From Arsukibacterium indicum (GTDB taxonomy: Bacteria > Pseudomonadota > Gammaproteobacteria > Enterobacterales > Alteromonadaceae), in NCBI RefSeq assembly GCF_019100565.1, contig NZ_JAHRID010000003.1, positions 248,001 to 312,000 of the forward strand: a stretch of 64,000 nucleotides of DNA, written 5' to 3'. Of the stretch, positions 33,490-42,528 are shown piece by piece. Every line of letters starts with the position of its first letter. The first letter of the stretch is position 1. The notes below the pieces were generated by a model. The model was not told the origin of the DNA, made no database searches, and was given only the letters and a program-made list of their open reading frames with translations. Both the position numbers and the translations under genes were made by a program.

Positions 33490-34902
33490 TTACTTTTTCT
33501 TGGCTTTAGGGTTTGGCAAGTCAGTGATTGAGCCTTCGTAGATTTCGGCGGCTAGGCCGATAGACTCGTTCAGGGTTGGGTGAGCGTGAATGGTTAACGC
33601 GATGTCTTCGGCGTCGGCACCCATTTCTACCGCTAAGCAGATTTCGCCAAGCATTTCACCAGCGTTAATACCGACAATGGCGCCACCTAAAATGCGGTGA
33701 GTTTCTTTGTCGAAGATCAGCTTGGTGAAACCTTCAGTACGGGCTGAGGCGATAGCACGGCCTGATGCTGCCCATGGGAAGGTTGCGGTTTCTACTTTTA
33801 AGCCCTGCTCTTTCGCTTCTTTCTCAGTAATGCCGGTCCAGGCCATTTCCGGGTCGGTGTACGCTACTGATGGAATGCAGCGTGGGTCGAAGTAGTGCTT
33901 CATGCCGGCAATCACTTCAGCCGCTACGTGGCCTTCGTGTACCGCTTTGTGCGCTAACATCGGCTGGCCGATAACATCGCCAATAGCGTGAATGTGTTTT
34001 ACGTTAGTACGCAGTTGCTTATCAACATTGATAAAGCCGCGCTCGTCTACTTCAACACCGGCTTTAGTGGCATCTAACAGGTTGCCGTTTGGCTTACGGC
34101 CAACTGCGACCAGAATTTTGTCATAACGTACTGCTTTTTCCGGCGCGTTTTTGCCTTCGAAGGTGACGTATAAACCGTCTTTCTTGGCTTCAACTGCGGT
34201 AACCTTGGTCGACAGCATAATGTTGAAGTTTTTGCTGTTGTACTTGGTGTAGGCTTTTACCAGATCGGCATCAGCGGCCGGAACTAACTGGTCTGCAAAT
34301 TCCACTACCGATACTTTAGAACCCAGCGCACGGTATACAGTGCCCATTTCCAGGCCGATAATACCGCCACCTAATACCAGCATTTCGCCCGGAATGTCTT
34401 TTAATTCCAGTGCGCCGGTAGAATCAATTACCCGGTCGTCATCTTTTGGAATAAACGGCAGGGCTACCGGCTCTGAACCTGCAGCGATAATGGCGTGTTC
34501 AAAAGTAATTTTGGTATCACCAACCTGTAAGGTGTTAGCACCGGTAAATTTACCGAAACCGTTAACTACCTTCACTTTACGCATTTTCGCCATGCCGCCC
34601 AGGCCATTGGTTAACTGGCCAACCACTTTGTCTTTCCAGCTGCGGATTTTGTCTAAATCGATTTTTGGCTCGCCAAAAGATACACCATGCGAAGCCATAT
34701 CGCGTGCATCGTCAATCACTTTGGCAACGTGCAATAAGGCCTTTGACGGAATACAACCAACATTTAAACAAACACCACCTAAAGTGCTGCGTGCTTCAAC
34801 CAGGGTAACCTCTAAACCTAAATCTGCTGCACGAAAGGCTGCAGAATAACCGCCAGGGCCTGCGCCCACGACTACTAACTGAGTTTTAATATCGTTGCTC
34901 AT
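33490..34902 (-). CDS. lpdA: Dihydrolipoyl dehydrogenase (E3)
   Basis: This 470-residue flavoprotein reoxidises dihydrolipoyl groups of pyruvate and 2-oxoglutarate dehydrogenases, passing electrons to NAD+. It shows the FAD-binding VVVGAGPGGYSAAFRAADLG, the redox disulfide GGVCLNVGCIPSKALLH, the NAD-binding VLGGGIIGLEMGTVY and the C-terminal HAHPTLNES with the catalytic His. The longer frame to 35043 has no ribosome site; ATG at 34902 follows AAGG and begins the conserved sequence. It is the last gene of the pdhR-aceE-aceF-lpd cluster. Confidence 0.96.
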   Translation of the reverse strand: MSNDIKTQLVVVGAGPGGYSAAFRAADLGLEVTLVEARSTLGGVCLNVGCIPSKALLHVAKVIDDARDMASHGVSFGEPKIDLDKIRSWKDKVVGQLTNGLGGMAKMRKVKVVNGFGKFTGANTLQVGDTKITFEHAIIAAGSEPVALPFIPKDDDRVIDSTGALELKDIPGEMLVLGGGIIGLEMGTVYRALGSKVSVVEFADQLVPAADADLVKAYTKYNSKNFNIMLSTKVTAVEAKKDGLYVTFEGKNAPEKAVRYDKILVAVGRKPNGNLLDATKAGVEVDERGFINVDKQLRTNVKHIHAIGDVIGQPMLAHKAVHEGHVAAEVIAGMKHYFDPRCIPSVAYTDPEMAWTGITEKEAKEQGLKVETATFPWAASGRAIASARTEGFTKLIFDKETHRILGGAIVGINAGEMLGEICLAVEMGADAEDIALTIHAHPTLNESIGLAAEIYEGSITDLPNPKAKKK

Positions 34903-35076
34903 CGTATTACCTTCATAATTGTCCGGTTTTCCCGGTGTTCTGACAGCATTACTTTGTAGGGTACGGCCATCAGGCGAAAAAAGTGGCGGAATTTTAACAT
35001 CAGAGCCGCCGCTCTGTAACCTAAGATTGCACTGGCAATGCAAAATTACGCCAGTTTTTGCTGGCGTAAGCCGGTT

Positions 35077-36816
35077 TTACATAATAATTTGCCGGATATC
35101 GGCCAGATAGCTGGCTAAGGTGGCAGTAAAGCGTGCTGCTAAGGCACCGTCAATTACCCTATGGTCGTACGATACCGACAACGGCACCATCAACTTAGGC
35201 TCAAACTCTTTACCATTCCATTTTGGCTTAATCTCTGATTTAGAGACACCTAAAATGGCCACTTCCGGTGCATTAACAATTGGCGTAAACGCCGTACCGC
35301 CAATGCCACCTAAACTGGAGATAGTAAAACAGCCACCCTGCATATCGGCTGAACTTAACTTACCTTCCCGTGCTTTGGCCGAGATTTCCATCAGCTCGCG
35401 CGAAAGTTCAATAATGCCTTTCTTATTAACATCTTTCACTACCGGCACCACTAACCCGTTCGGCGTATCTACCGCTATACCCAGGTGAATGTACTTTTTC
35501 AGAATTAAGCTCTGGCCATCTTCTGACAATGAACTGCAGAAGGTGGGGAACTCTTCCAGAGCCTTAGCCACCGCTTTCATAATAAATACCAGCGGGGTGT
35601 ATTTAACGCCCATTTTTTTCTTCTCGGCTAAAGCATTCTGCTCTTTGCGGAAGTCTTCCAGGCCGGTAATGTCGGCTTCGTCAAACTGAGTAACATGCGG
35701 AATTCGCACCCAGTTGCGGTGCAGGTTATTACCCGACAGCTTCTGAATACGCGATAACGGCTTGCTTTCCACCTCGCCAAACTTGCTAAAGTCGACTTTC
35801 GGCCAGGCAATTAAATCAAAGCCCATGCTACTGCCCGCGCCTGAAGCGGATGACGATGCGCCACTTTCAGCCTGTTTTACCAGCTGCTTAACATAGTTTT
35901 GCACATCTTCTTTTACTACCCGGCCTTTGCGGCCGGTGCCATTAACTTTGGCCAGGTTAATACCAAATTCGCGGGCTAAACGGCGGATAACCGGTGAAGC
36001 GTGAGCATAAGCTTTGTTTTCAACAAAGCCGTCACCTTTATCCGCTTTATCTGTGGATTCTTTGTTGTCAGCTTTGGCTGCACTCTGCTCACTGGCTTTA
36101 GTGTCGCTTTTGCTGTCGTCTTTTTTGTCGTCCTTGCTGGTGTCTTCGCTGGCGTTGTCTTCAGAACTGGTATCGCTATCAGCGTCATCATCTGTCGCAG
36201 TTTCAAACACCATAATCAGGCTGCCGGTTTCCACTTTATCGCCAACGCTGACTTTAATCTCTTTTACCTTACCGTCGAACGGTGCCGGCACTTCCATACT
36301 GGCTTTGTCGCCCTCAACACTAAGCAGTGACTGATCAGCTTTAACGCTGTCGCCGACTTTTACCAGAATTTCAGTAACTTCTACCGGGTCGCCACCAATG
36401 TCTGGTACTTCAACATCTTTACTGGCACTGCCGGCTGATTTTTTGCTATCAGACTTTTTATCTTCTGATTTTTTGTCGTCTGACTTGCTATCGTCCGACT
36501 TTTTATCAGCTGACTTTTTGTCTTCCGACTTTTCAGCATCGTCTTTGCCATCATCTTTATTGTCAGAGGCTGACTTGCCTTCGCTGTCGCCTTCAAACAG
36601 CATAATCAGGCTGCCGGTAGCAACCTTGTCGCCGGTTTTTACTTTAATTTCCTTTACCACCCCACCTTCGGGCGATGGTATTTCCATGGCGGCTTTATCG
36701 CCTTCCACATTAATTAAAGATTGCTCAGGCTTTACCTTGTCACCAACCTTTACCAGGATTTCGGTAACTTCAACCTCGTCTGCACCAATATCCGGCACCT
36801 TAATTTCAATCGACAT
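35077..36816 (-). CDS. aceF: Pyruvate dehydrogenase E2 (dihydrolipoyl acetyltransferase)
   Basis: This 579-residue E2 carries two lipoyl domains (residues 1-75 with lipoyl-Lys in EGDKAAME, and about 120-195 in EGDKASME). A peripheral E1/E3-binding domain follows ([19 protein letters not shown], then [13 protein letters not shown]), and the catalytic acetyltransferase domain ends with [16 protein letters not shown]. coli has three lipoyl domains; two is common in other gammaproteobacteria. The linkers are unusual: long Lys/Ser/Asp runs ([17 protein letters not shown]) instead of the usual Ala/Pro-rich ones. It transfers acetyl groups to CoA in the pyruvate dehydrogenase complex. It lies 11 bases after aceE. 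Confidence 0.96.
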   Translation of the reverse strand: MSIEIKVPDIGADEVEVTEILVKVGDKVKPEQSLINVEGDKAAMEIPSPEGGVVKEIKVKTGDKVATGSLIMLFEGDSEGKSASDNKDDGKDDAEKSEDKKSADKKSDDSKSDDKKSEDKKSDSKKSAGSASKDVEVPDIGGDPVEVTEILVKVGDSVKADQSLLSVEGDKASMEVPAPFDGKVKEIKVSVGDKVETGSLIMVFETATDDDADSDTSSEDNASEDTSKDDKKDDSKSDTKASEQSAAKADNKESTDKADKGDGFVENKAYAHASPVIRRLAREFGINLAKVNGTGRKGRVVKEDVQNYVKQLVKQAESGASSSASGAGSSMGFDLIAWPKVDFSKFGEVESKPLSRIQKLSGNNLHRNWVRIPHVTQFDEADITGLEDFRKEQNALAEKKKMGVKYTPLVFIMKAVAKALEEFPTFCSSLSEDGQSLILKKYIHLGIAVDTPNGLVVPVVKDVNKKGIIELSRELMEISAKAREGKLSSADMQGGCFTISSLGGIGGTAFTPIVNAPEVAILGVSKSEIKPKWNGKEFEPKLMVPLSVSYDHRVIDGALAARFTATLASYLADIRQIIM

Positions 36817-36827
36817 ACGTTATCCCC

Positions 36828-39494
36828 TTACGCGTACAGCGGATTGGTTTTGGTTGCATCAATGCCAAATTTCTTAATGGCCTCGCTTACCACCGCTTTT
36901 TTCAGCTCGCCCTGTTTTACCAGTTCGCTTAACGCTGCTACCACAATATATCCGGCGTTTACTTCAAAATGACGACGCAGGTTCTCGCGGCTGTCAGAGC
37001 GGCCATAACCATCGGTACCCAGTACTTTGTAAGATACCGCCGGGATAAAGGCGCGAATTTGATCGGCGTAGTTTTTCATGTAATCGGTAGCGGCAATGGC
37101 CGGAGCCTTGCCCATCACTGTGGCTACAAATGGCGTTTTCTCTTTAGCGTCCGGGTTAAGCATATTGTAACGCTCAACGTCCTGGCCATCACGGGCCAGC
37201 TCGTTAAATGAGGTAACTGAGTACACGTCAGATGCTACGCCGTAATCTTTACTAAGAATTTCAGCGGCTTTACGCACTTCATTAAAGATGGTGCCTGAAC
37301 CCAGCAACTGCACTTTGCCGCGATCGCCGTTATACGACTCCAGCTTGTAAATACCGCGGCGAATGCCTTCTTCGGCGCCTTTTGGCATGGCCGGGTGATG
37401 GTAGTTTTCATTCATTACCGTAATGTAGTAATAAATGTTTTCCTGATCAGGGCCATACATCCGACGAATACCGTCCTGCATAATCACCGCCAGCTCATAG
37501 ACATAAGTCGGGTCATAGGAAATACAGTTAGGCACTGTGCTGGCCAATACATGGCTGTGGCCGTCTTCATGTTGCAGGCCTTCACCGTTTAACGTGGTAC
37601 GGCCGGCGGTGGCGCCCAGCAGGAAACCGCGGGCTTGCTGATCACCGGCCATCCAGGCCATATCACCCACCCGCTGGAAGCCAAACATCGAGTAGTAAAT
37701 GTAGAACGGGATCATTGGTAAATCGTTGGTACTGTACGAAGTGGCTGCTGCCACCCAGGACGACATCGCACCCAGCTCGTTAATACCTTCCTGTAACACC
37801 TGGCCACCTACATCTTCTTTGTAGTAGCTCACCACAGAGCGGTCTTCCGGGGTGTAGGTCTGGCCACCCGGGTTATAAATACCAATCTGCCGGAACAGGC
37901 CTTCCATACCAAAGGTACGGGCTTCGTCGGCAATAATCGGCACAATTTGCTTACCGATATGCTCGTCTTTCAGCAGAATATTCAGAATGCGGGTATAACC
38001 CATGGTGGTGGAAATTTCGCGTTTTTGCTCGGTTAATAATGAGTCAAACGCATCCAGCTCAGGCAGGGTTAACGGTTTGGTAAAGTTTGGTAAGCGCACC
38101 GGGGTGTAACCATGCAGCGCTTTGCGACGGTCATGCAGGTACTGCAACTCTGGTGAGTCTTTTGGCAGCTCAATGTAGGGTAAATCTGCTACCGCATCTT
38201 CACTGATATAGTCTTCCAGACCCAGACGCTTGCGCAGTTGCAGCACATGGGTCATGTCCATTTTCTTCACCTGGTGGGCAATATTTTTACCCTCAGCGGC
38301 CTCGCCCATTCCGTAACCTTTAACGGTTTTGGCTAAAATAACGGTAGGCTTGTCAGTGCAGTTCTGCGCGGCTTTAAAAGCTGCAAATAACTTAGACGGT
38401 TCATGGCCGCCACGTTTTAACGCAAAAATCTCTTCGTCGGTCATATCAGCAACTAATGCTGCTGTTTCCGGATACCGGCCAAAAAAGTGCTTACGGACAA
38501 AGGCGCCGTCATTGGCTTTATAGGTTTGGTAATCACCGTCAACGGTTTCATTCATCAGCTGCAGTAACTTACCGGTGGTGTCTTTGGCCAGCAGTTTATC
38601 CCAGCCGCGGCCCCATACGACTTTAATCACATTCCAGCCGGCGCCACGGAATAAGCCCTCCAGCTCCTGAATAATCTTGCCGTTGCCCATTACCGGTCCA
38701 TCAAGGCGCTGCAGGTTACAGTTAACTAAAAAGCACAGGTTATTCAGTTTTTCCCGGGCAGCAAAACTGATAGCTCCGCGAGATTCCGGCTCGTCCATTT
38801 CACCATCGCCTAAAAAGGCATATACCCGCTGCTCGCTGGTGTCTTTTAATTCGCGGCCATTTAAGTACTTTAAAAAGCGCGCCTGGTAAATCGCCGCTAT
38901 CGGGCCTAAACCCATTGATACGGTCGGGAATTGCCAGAACTCCGGCATCAGTTTCGGATGCGGGTAGCTGGATAAGCCATTGCCATCGACTTCCTGGCGG
39001 AAACCATCCAGTTGCTCCGCTGTTAAGCGGCCTTCAACAAAGGCACGGGCATAAATGCCCGGTGAAATATGGCCCTGATAATAGACTAAATCGCCGCCGT
39101 CTTTTTCATTCGGCGCGCGAAAAAAGTGGTTAAAGCAGGTTTCATAAAAGGCGGCAGATGACTGGTAAGAAGCCATATGGCCACCCAGTTCCAGTTCTTT
39201 TTTCGAGCCGCGCAGCACGATCATAATAGCGTTCCAGCGGATAACCGAGCGGATACGTCGTTCCAGATTAACATCGCCAGGGTAAGCCGGCTCCTGCTGT
39301 GGCGGGATAGTGTTAATGTAGTTAGTGGTAACACCGGTTGGCATGTCCACGCCTTCCAGGCGGGCCTGCTCTAATACCTGTTCAAGCAGGAACTGCGCCC
39401 GCTCCACACCTTCGGTGCGCACCACTGACTCCAGCGCTTCAAGCCACTCTTTTGTTTCCAGAGCGTCGATGTCATTCTTACTGACTTCAGACAT
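36828..39494 (-). CDS. aceE: Pyruvate dehydrogenase E1 (homodimeric)
   Basis: This 888-residue protein is the thiamine-diphosphate-dependent first enzyme, decarboxylating pyruvate and acetylating the lipoyl group of E2. The TPP/Mg motif is visible as GDGEMDEPESRGAI...NCNLQRLDG. Other conserved blocks are AYPGDVNLERRIRSVIRWNA near residue 75, GHMASYQSSAAFYE, HEDGHSHV and the C-terminal GTDGYGRSDSRENLRR. Length is that of E. coli AceE. It starts the structural part of the operon, 53 bases after pdhR, and should be repressed by PdhR in absence of pyruvate. Confidence 0.97.
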   Translation of the reverse strand: MSEVSKNDIDALETKEWLEALESVVRTEGVERAQFLLEQVLEQARLEGVDMPTGVTTNYINTIPPQQEPAYPGDVNLERRIRSVIRWNAIMIVLRGSKKELELGGHMASYQSSAAFYETCFNHFFRAPNEKDGGDLVYYQGHISPGIYARAFVEGRLTAEQLDGFRQEVDGNGLSSYPHPKLMPEFWQFPTVSMGLGPIAAIYQARFLKYLNGRELKDTSEQRVYAFLGDGEMDEPESRGAISFAAREKLNNLCFLVNCNLQRLDGPVMGNGKIIQELEGLFRGAGWNVIKVVWGRGWDKLLAKDTTGKLLQLMNETVDGDYQTYKANDGAFVRKHFFGRYPETAALVADMTDEEIFALKRGGHEPSKLFAAFKAAQNCTDKPTVILAKTVKGYGMGEAAEGKNIAHQVKKMDMTHVLQLRKRLGLEDYISEDAVADLPYIELPKDSPELQYLHDRRKALHGYTPVRLPNFTKPLTLPELDAFDSLLTEQKREISTTMGYTRILNILLKDEHIGKQIVPIIADEARTFGMEGLFRQIGIYNPGGQTYTPEDRSVVSYYKEDVGGQVLQEGINELGAMSSWVAAATSYSTNDLPMIPFYIYYSMFGFQRVGDMAWMAGDQQARGFLLGATAGRTTLNGEGLQHEDGHSHVLASTVPNCISYDPTYVYELAVIMQDGIRRMYGPDQENIYYYITVMNENYHHPAMPKGAEEGIRRGIYKLESYNGDRGKVQLLGSGTIFNEVRKAAEILSKDYGVASDVYSVTSFNELARDGQDVERYNMLNPDAKEKTPFVATVMGKAPAIAATDYMKNYADQIRAFIPAVSYKVLGTDGYGRSDSRENLRRHFEVNAGYIVVAALSELVKQGELKKAVVSEAIKKFGIDATKTNPLYA

Positions 39495-39547
39495 ATCGAG
39501 GTTTCCTTTGGTTGTTCACGCCCACAGGCGCATCAAATTTATAAGTA

Positions 39548-40306
39548 TTAACCCTGCTGCGAACGACGCAAAGAGCGCTCAATACGGGAGCGCTCTTTGT
39601 CCAGGTCCAGCAGTGCTTCTTCAATAAAGGCTAAATGGCCATTGCTGGCCTGCCGCGCCAGTTCAGGCTGGCGGCTAATGACTGCCTGCATCAGCCGGCG
39701 CCGGTGATCATTTAATTTTTCGGCTATACCATCCCGCTGTTGCAGCGCCGCCAGGTTTAAACGAATGTTTTGCTCCGTTAACGGCGTTAAACTTCTTACC
39801 AGATGCAGCAACACCACATTGTGCGACGCTTCAGCGACTGCCAGGTAAAACTGACTCACCGCTTTCGCCTCTGCCTCGGCATCCTGAAACTGCTGGTTCA
39901 GGCAAATTTCTTCATATAAATTTTTGATTTTTTTATGATCGCTTTCTGTACCGCGCAGCGCAGCATAGTAGGCACAAATGCCTTCTAAGGCATGGCGGAA
40001 CTCCAGAAAATCAAACTGGGAATCCGGATATTGCGCCATCAGACTAAACAATGGATCAGTTAAGTCTTTAACCAGATTATCGCAAACGTAGGTGCCGCCG
40101 CCCTGGCGCCTGCTGACTAAACCCTTGGCTTCCAGCTTTTGAATAGCCTCACGCAACGATGGTCGGGATACTGCAAACCGCTCTGCCAGCTCCCGCTCTG
40201 ACGGCAGCTTCTGGCCAGGCGCAAAACTGCCTTCCAGTAGCAAGTGCTCCAGTTGGGTGACTATCTGATCAGACAGCTTTGCCGGCTTTATCTTTAAATC
40301 AGCCAT
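39548..40306 (-). CDS. pdhR: PdhR, GntR/FadR-type pyruvate-responsive repressor
   Basis: This 252-residue regulator has an N-terminal winged helix (LPSERELAERFAVSRPSLREAIQKLEAKGLVSRRQGGGTYV) and a C-terminal FCD ligand-binding domain with FLEFRHALEGICAYYAALRG. It lies directly upstream of aceE on the same strand. Two matches to the PdhR operator (ATTGGTNNNACCA) occur in its 5' region, supporting autoregulation and control of the complex. Pyruvate binding releases the operator in E. coli. Confidence 0.95.
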   Translation of the reverse strand: MADLKIKPAKLSDQIVTQLEHLLLEGSFAPGQKLPSERELAERFAVSRPSLREAIQKLEAKGLVSRRQGGGTYVCDNLVKDLTDPLFSLMAQYPDSQFDFLEFRHALEGICAYYAALRGTESDHKKIKNLYEEICLNQQFQDAEAEAKAVSQFYLAVAEASHNVVLLHLVRSLTPLTEQNIRLNLAALQQRDGIAEKLNDHRRRLMQAVISRQPELARQASNGHLAFIEEALLDLDKERSRIERSLRRSQQG

Positions 40307-40345
40307 AATGGGTTAATAAAATCCTTATTAAAGCACTCTCGGTAA

Positions 40346-40360
40346 ATTGGTCTTACCAAT
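40346..40360. promoter_or_regulatory. PdhR operator 1
   Basis: ATTGGTCTTACCAAT is a perfect inverted repeat of the PdhR consensus ATTGGT-N3-ACCAAT. It lies 40 bases before the pdhR start codon, where it would block transcription of pdhR-aceEF-lpd. Confidence 0.85.
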
Positions 40361-40490
40361 GGTAAAAGTGGCGTTACGGTAGCATTTTTACGATAACAAG
40401 TAAATAAAGCAGAGATCCACGGCAAAGGCAAAATCAAATTTTTATTAGAGTATAAACTCGAAAAAATCCCGAAATAACAAACTGTATTAA

Positions 40491-40505
40491 ATTGGTCTGA
40501 CCACA
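40491..40505. promoter_or_regulatory. PdhR-type operator 2
   Basis: ATTGGTCTGACCACA keeps ATTGGT and ACCA of the consensus but has CA in place of AT at the right end. It is 98 bases before the recQ GTG and about 185 before pdhR, so it could act on either gene or support looping with operator 1. Confidence 0.6.
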
Positions 40506-40602
40506 AATAGCAGCGGTATAAAAATCCACTGACTGCAAAGCTATAAATTAACCGGCGTAACGCATACAATAGTTGCTGTTTTTTTCAGGGTATCAACGGC
40601 GC

Positions 40603-42402
40603 GTGTCAGAACAGTTATTAGCTACGCTTAAACAAGCTTTTGGTTACAGTGCCTTCCGCGAAGGCCAGGCAGAGGTTATTGACGCCGCCTTGCATGGCCG
40701 CGACAGCTTCGTGCTACTGCCAACCGGCGGCGGTAAATCGCTGTGCTATCAGTTGCCGGCGCTGCACTTGCCCCTGGTAACCATAGTGGTATCGCCGTTA
40801 ATGTCACTGATGAAAGATCAGGTCGACGCTTTGCAGGCTAACGGCATTGCTGCGGAATTTGTTAACAGCAGTCTTAGCCGTGAGGCGGTGTTAGAGGTAT
40901 TCGCAAGGCTCAGGCGCGGTGAACTAAAGTTGCTGTATGTCGCGCCGGAGCGGCTATTACAACCGGCTTTTCTTGACCGGCTATCTGACGTTGGCGTAAG
41001 CCTGTTTGCCATTGATGAAGCCCATTGTATTTCACAGTGGGGCCATGATTTCAGGCCCGACTATATGGCACTGGCATTATTAAAACAGCGCTTCCCCAGC
41101 GTGCCGGTAATGGCGCTGACTGCCACTGCCGATATCGCCACCCGCCAGGACATTGTGCAGCAGCTGACGTTGCATAACCCCTGCATTTATACCGGCAGTT
41201 TCGACCGGCCCAATATCCGCTACACCGTGCAGGAAAAATTCCGCCCCCTGGAGCAGGTGGTTAGCTATTTAAAAGAGCAGGAAGGCAGTGCCGGTATTAT
41301 TTACTGCAGCTCAAGGCGTAAAGTTGATGAACTGAGCAGTCAGCTTAGCGAGCGCGGCTTTAAAGTAGCCGCTTACCATGCCGGCCATGACAGCGAGCAG
41401 CGAGGACGGGTACAGGACGATTTTAAGCGGGATGATATTCAGATTATCGTCGCCACCGTCGCTTTTGGCATGGGGGTGAATAAATCCAATATTCGTTTTG
41501 TAATTCATTTTGAACTGCCACGGACCATTGAAGCTTACTATCAGGAAACCGGCCGGGCAGGCCGGGATGGTGTGCCTGCCGAAGCCCTGATGCTGTTTGA
41601 TCCGGCTGATATTACCCGGATGAAACGCTGGCTGGAAGCCGAAGAAAACCCGGCCCGGGCTGAAGTGGCCTGGCAACGGTTTCAGGCGATGGCGGCTTTT
41701 GCCGAAGCCCAGACCTGCCGCCGCTTAGTACTCCTGAATTATTTTGGTGAAGCCCGCCAGCTGCGTTGTGGTAACTGTGACATCTGCCTGAACCCGCCAC
41801 AACAGTTTGATGCCACCGAGCTGGCCCGTAAGGCGCTGTCCTGCGTGTACCGGGTAGAACAAAGTTATGGCATGGCCCACGTAATAGAAGTACTGCGCGG
41901 CAGTCAGAACCAGAAAATTCGCGAGCTAGCGCACGACAAACTCAGTACCTGGGGCCTGGGCAAAGAACACAGCCATGATTACTGGCTCAGTGTATTGCGC
42001 CAGTTGGTGCATTTTGGCTATTTGCAGCAGGATATTACCCGCAATTCTGTGTTGCAGTTACTGCCGGCGGCCAGGCCGTTGCTGCGTGGTGAAACCAGCC
42101 TGCAACTGGCAGTACCGCGCTTACTGCAAAGCAACCAGAAAGTTGCGGCTAAACTGGGTAACCAGAAATACGACCGGGCGTTATTTGGCCGCTTACGGAC
42201 TTTACGCAAACAACTGGCTGAACGGGACGATGTGCCACCTTTTGTGGTGTTCAGCGACGCCACCTTAATTGATATGTGCCAACGGCTGCCAACTGATAAC
42301 AGCAGTATGCTGGCCGTGTCCGGGGTAGGTAATACCAAACTCAGCCGCTACGGCAGTGAATTTATTGCTGAAATCAGCGATTATCTTGCCACCCATGGAT
42401 AA
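40603..42402 (+). CDS. recQ: RecQ DNA helicase
   Basis: This protein of about 599 residues has the ATPase core with Walker [10 protein letters not shown], the DEAH box [19 protein letters not shown], and motif [12 protein letters not shown]. An RQC zinc-binding region follows ([10 protein letters not shown]...RCGNCDICL), then a winged helix and a C-terminal HRDC domain ([14 protein letters not shown]...GVG). It unwinds DNA 3' to 5' in recombination and replication restart. The frame extends to 40573 only through a TTG; GTG at 40603 begins the conserved region. It is divergent from pdhR. Confidence 0.95.
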   Translation: MSEQLLATLKQAFGYSAFREGQAEVIDAALHGRDSFVLLPTGGGKSLCYQLPALHLPLVTIVVSPLMSLMKDQVDALQANGIAAEFVNSSLSREAVLEVFARLRRGELKLLYVAPERLLQPAFLDRLSDVGVSLFAIDEAHCISQWGHDFRPDYMALALLKQRFPSVPVMALTATADIATRQDIVQQLTLHNPCIYTGSFDRPNIRYTVQEKFRPLEQVVSYLKEQEGSAGIIYCSSRRKVDELSSQLSERGFKVAAYHAGHDSEQRGRVQDDFKRDDIQIIVATVAFGMGVNKSNIRFVIHFELPRTIEAYYQETGRAGRDGVPAEALMLFDPADITRMKRWLEAEENPARAEVAWQRFQAMAAFAEAQTCRRLVLLNYFGEARQLRCGNCDICLNPPQQFDATELARKALSCVYRVEQSYGMAHVIEVLRGSQNQKIRELAHDKLSTWGLGKEHSHDYWLSVLRQLVHFGYLQQDITRNSVLQLLPAARPLLRGETSLQLAVPRLLQSNQKVAAKLGNQKYDRALFGRLRTLRKQLAERDDVPPFVVFSDATLIDMCQRLPTDNSSMLAVSGVGNTKLSRYGSEFIAEISDYLATHG

Positions 42403-42424
42403 TGTTATTTTTGTATAGCTAAAA

Positions 42425-42438
42425 CGTAATTAATTACG
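42425..42438. promoter_or_regulatory. 14-bp perfect palindrome in recQ-42529 gap
   Basis: CGTAATTAATTACG lies between recQ and the next gene with no T run. It may be an operator for the 7TMR-DISM protein gene, about 90 bases downstream. No known regulator site is recognised. Confidence 0.3.
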
Positions 42439-42528
42439 CTAAGCTGCTGTTATCCCCGTGCCGGATTTCAGCATACTATGCTAGAGTTTGGGCTGTTTTT
42501 TATATTTAGCTGCCAACGGAGCGCCTAA

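Noticed and set aside
40294-40569. 91-codon minus-strand frame upstream of pdhR
   Set aside because: It covers both PdhR operators and overlaps the pdhR start; the aromatic- and Cys-rich translation is typical of random AT-rich sequence.
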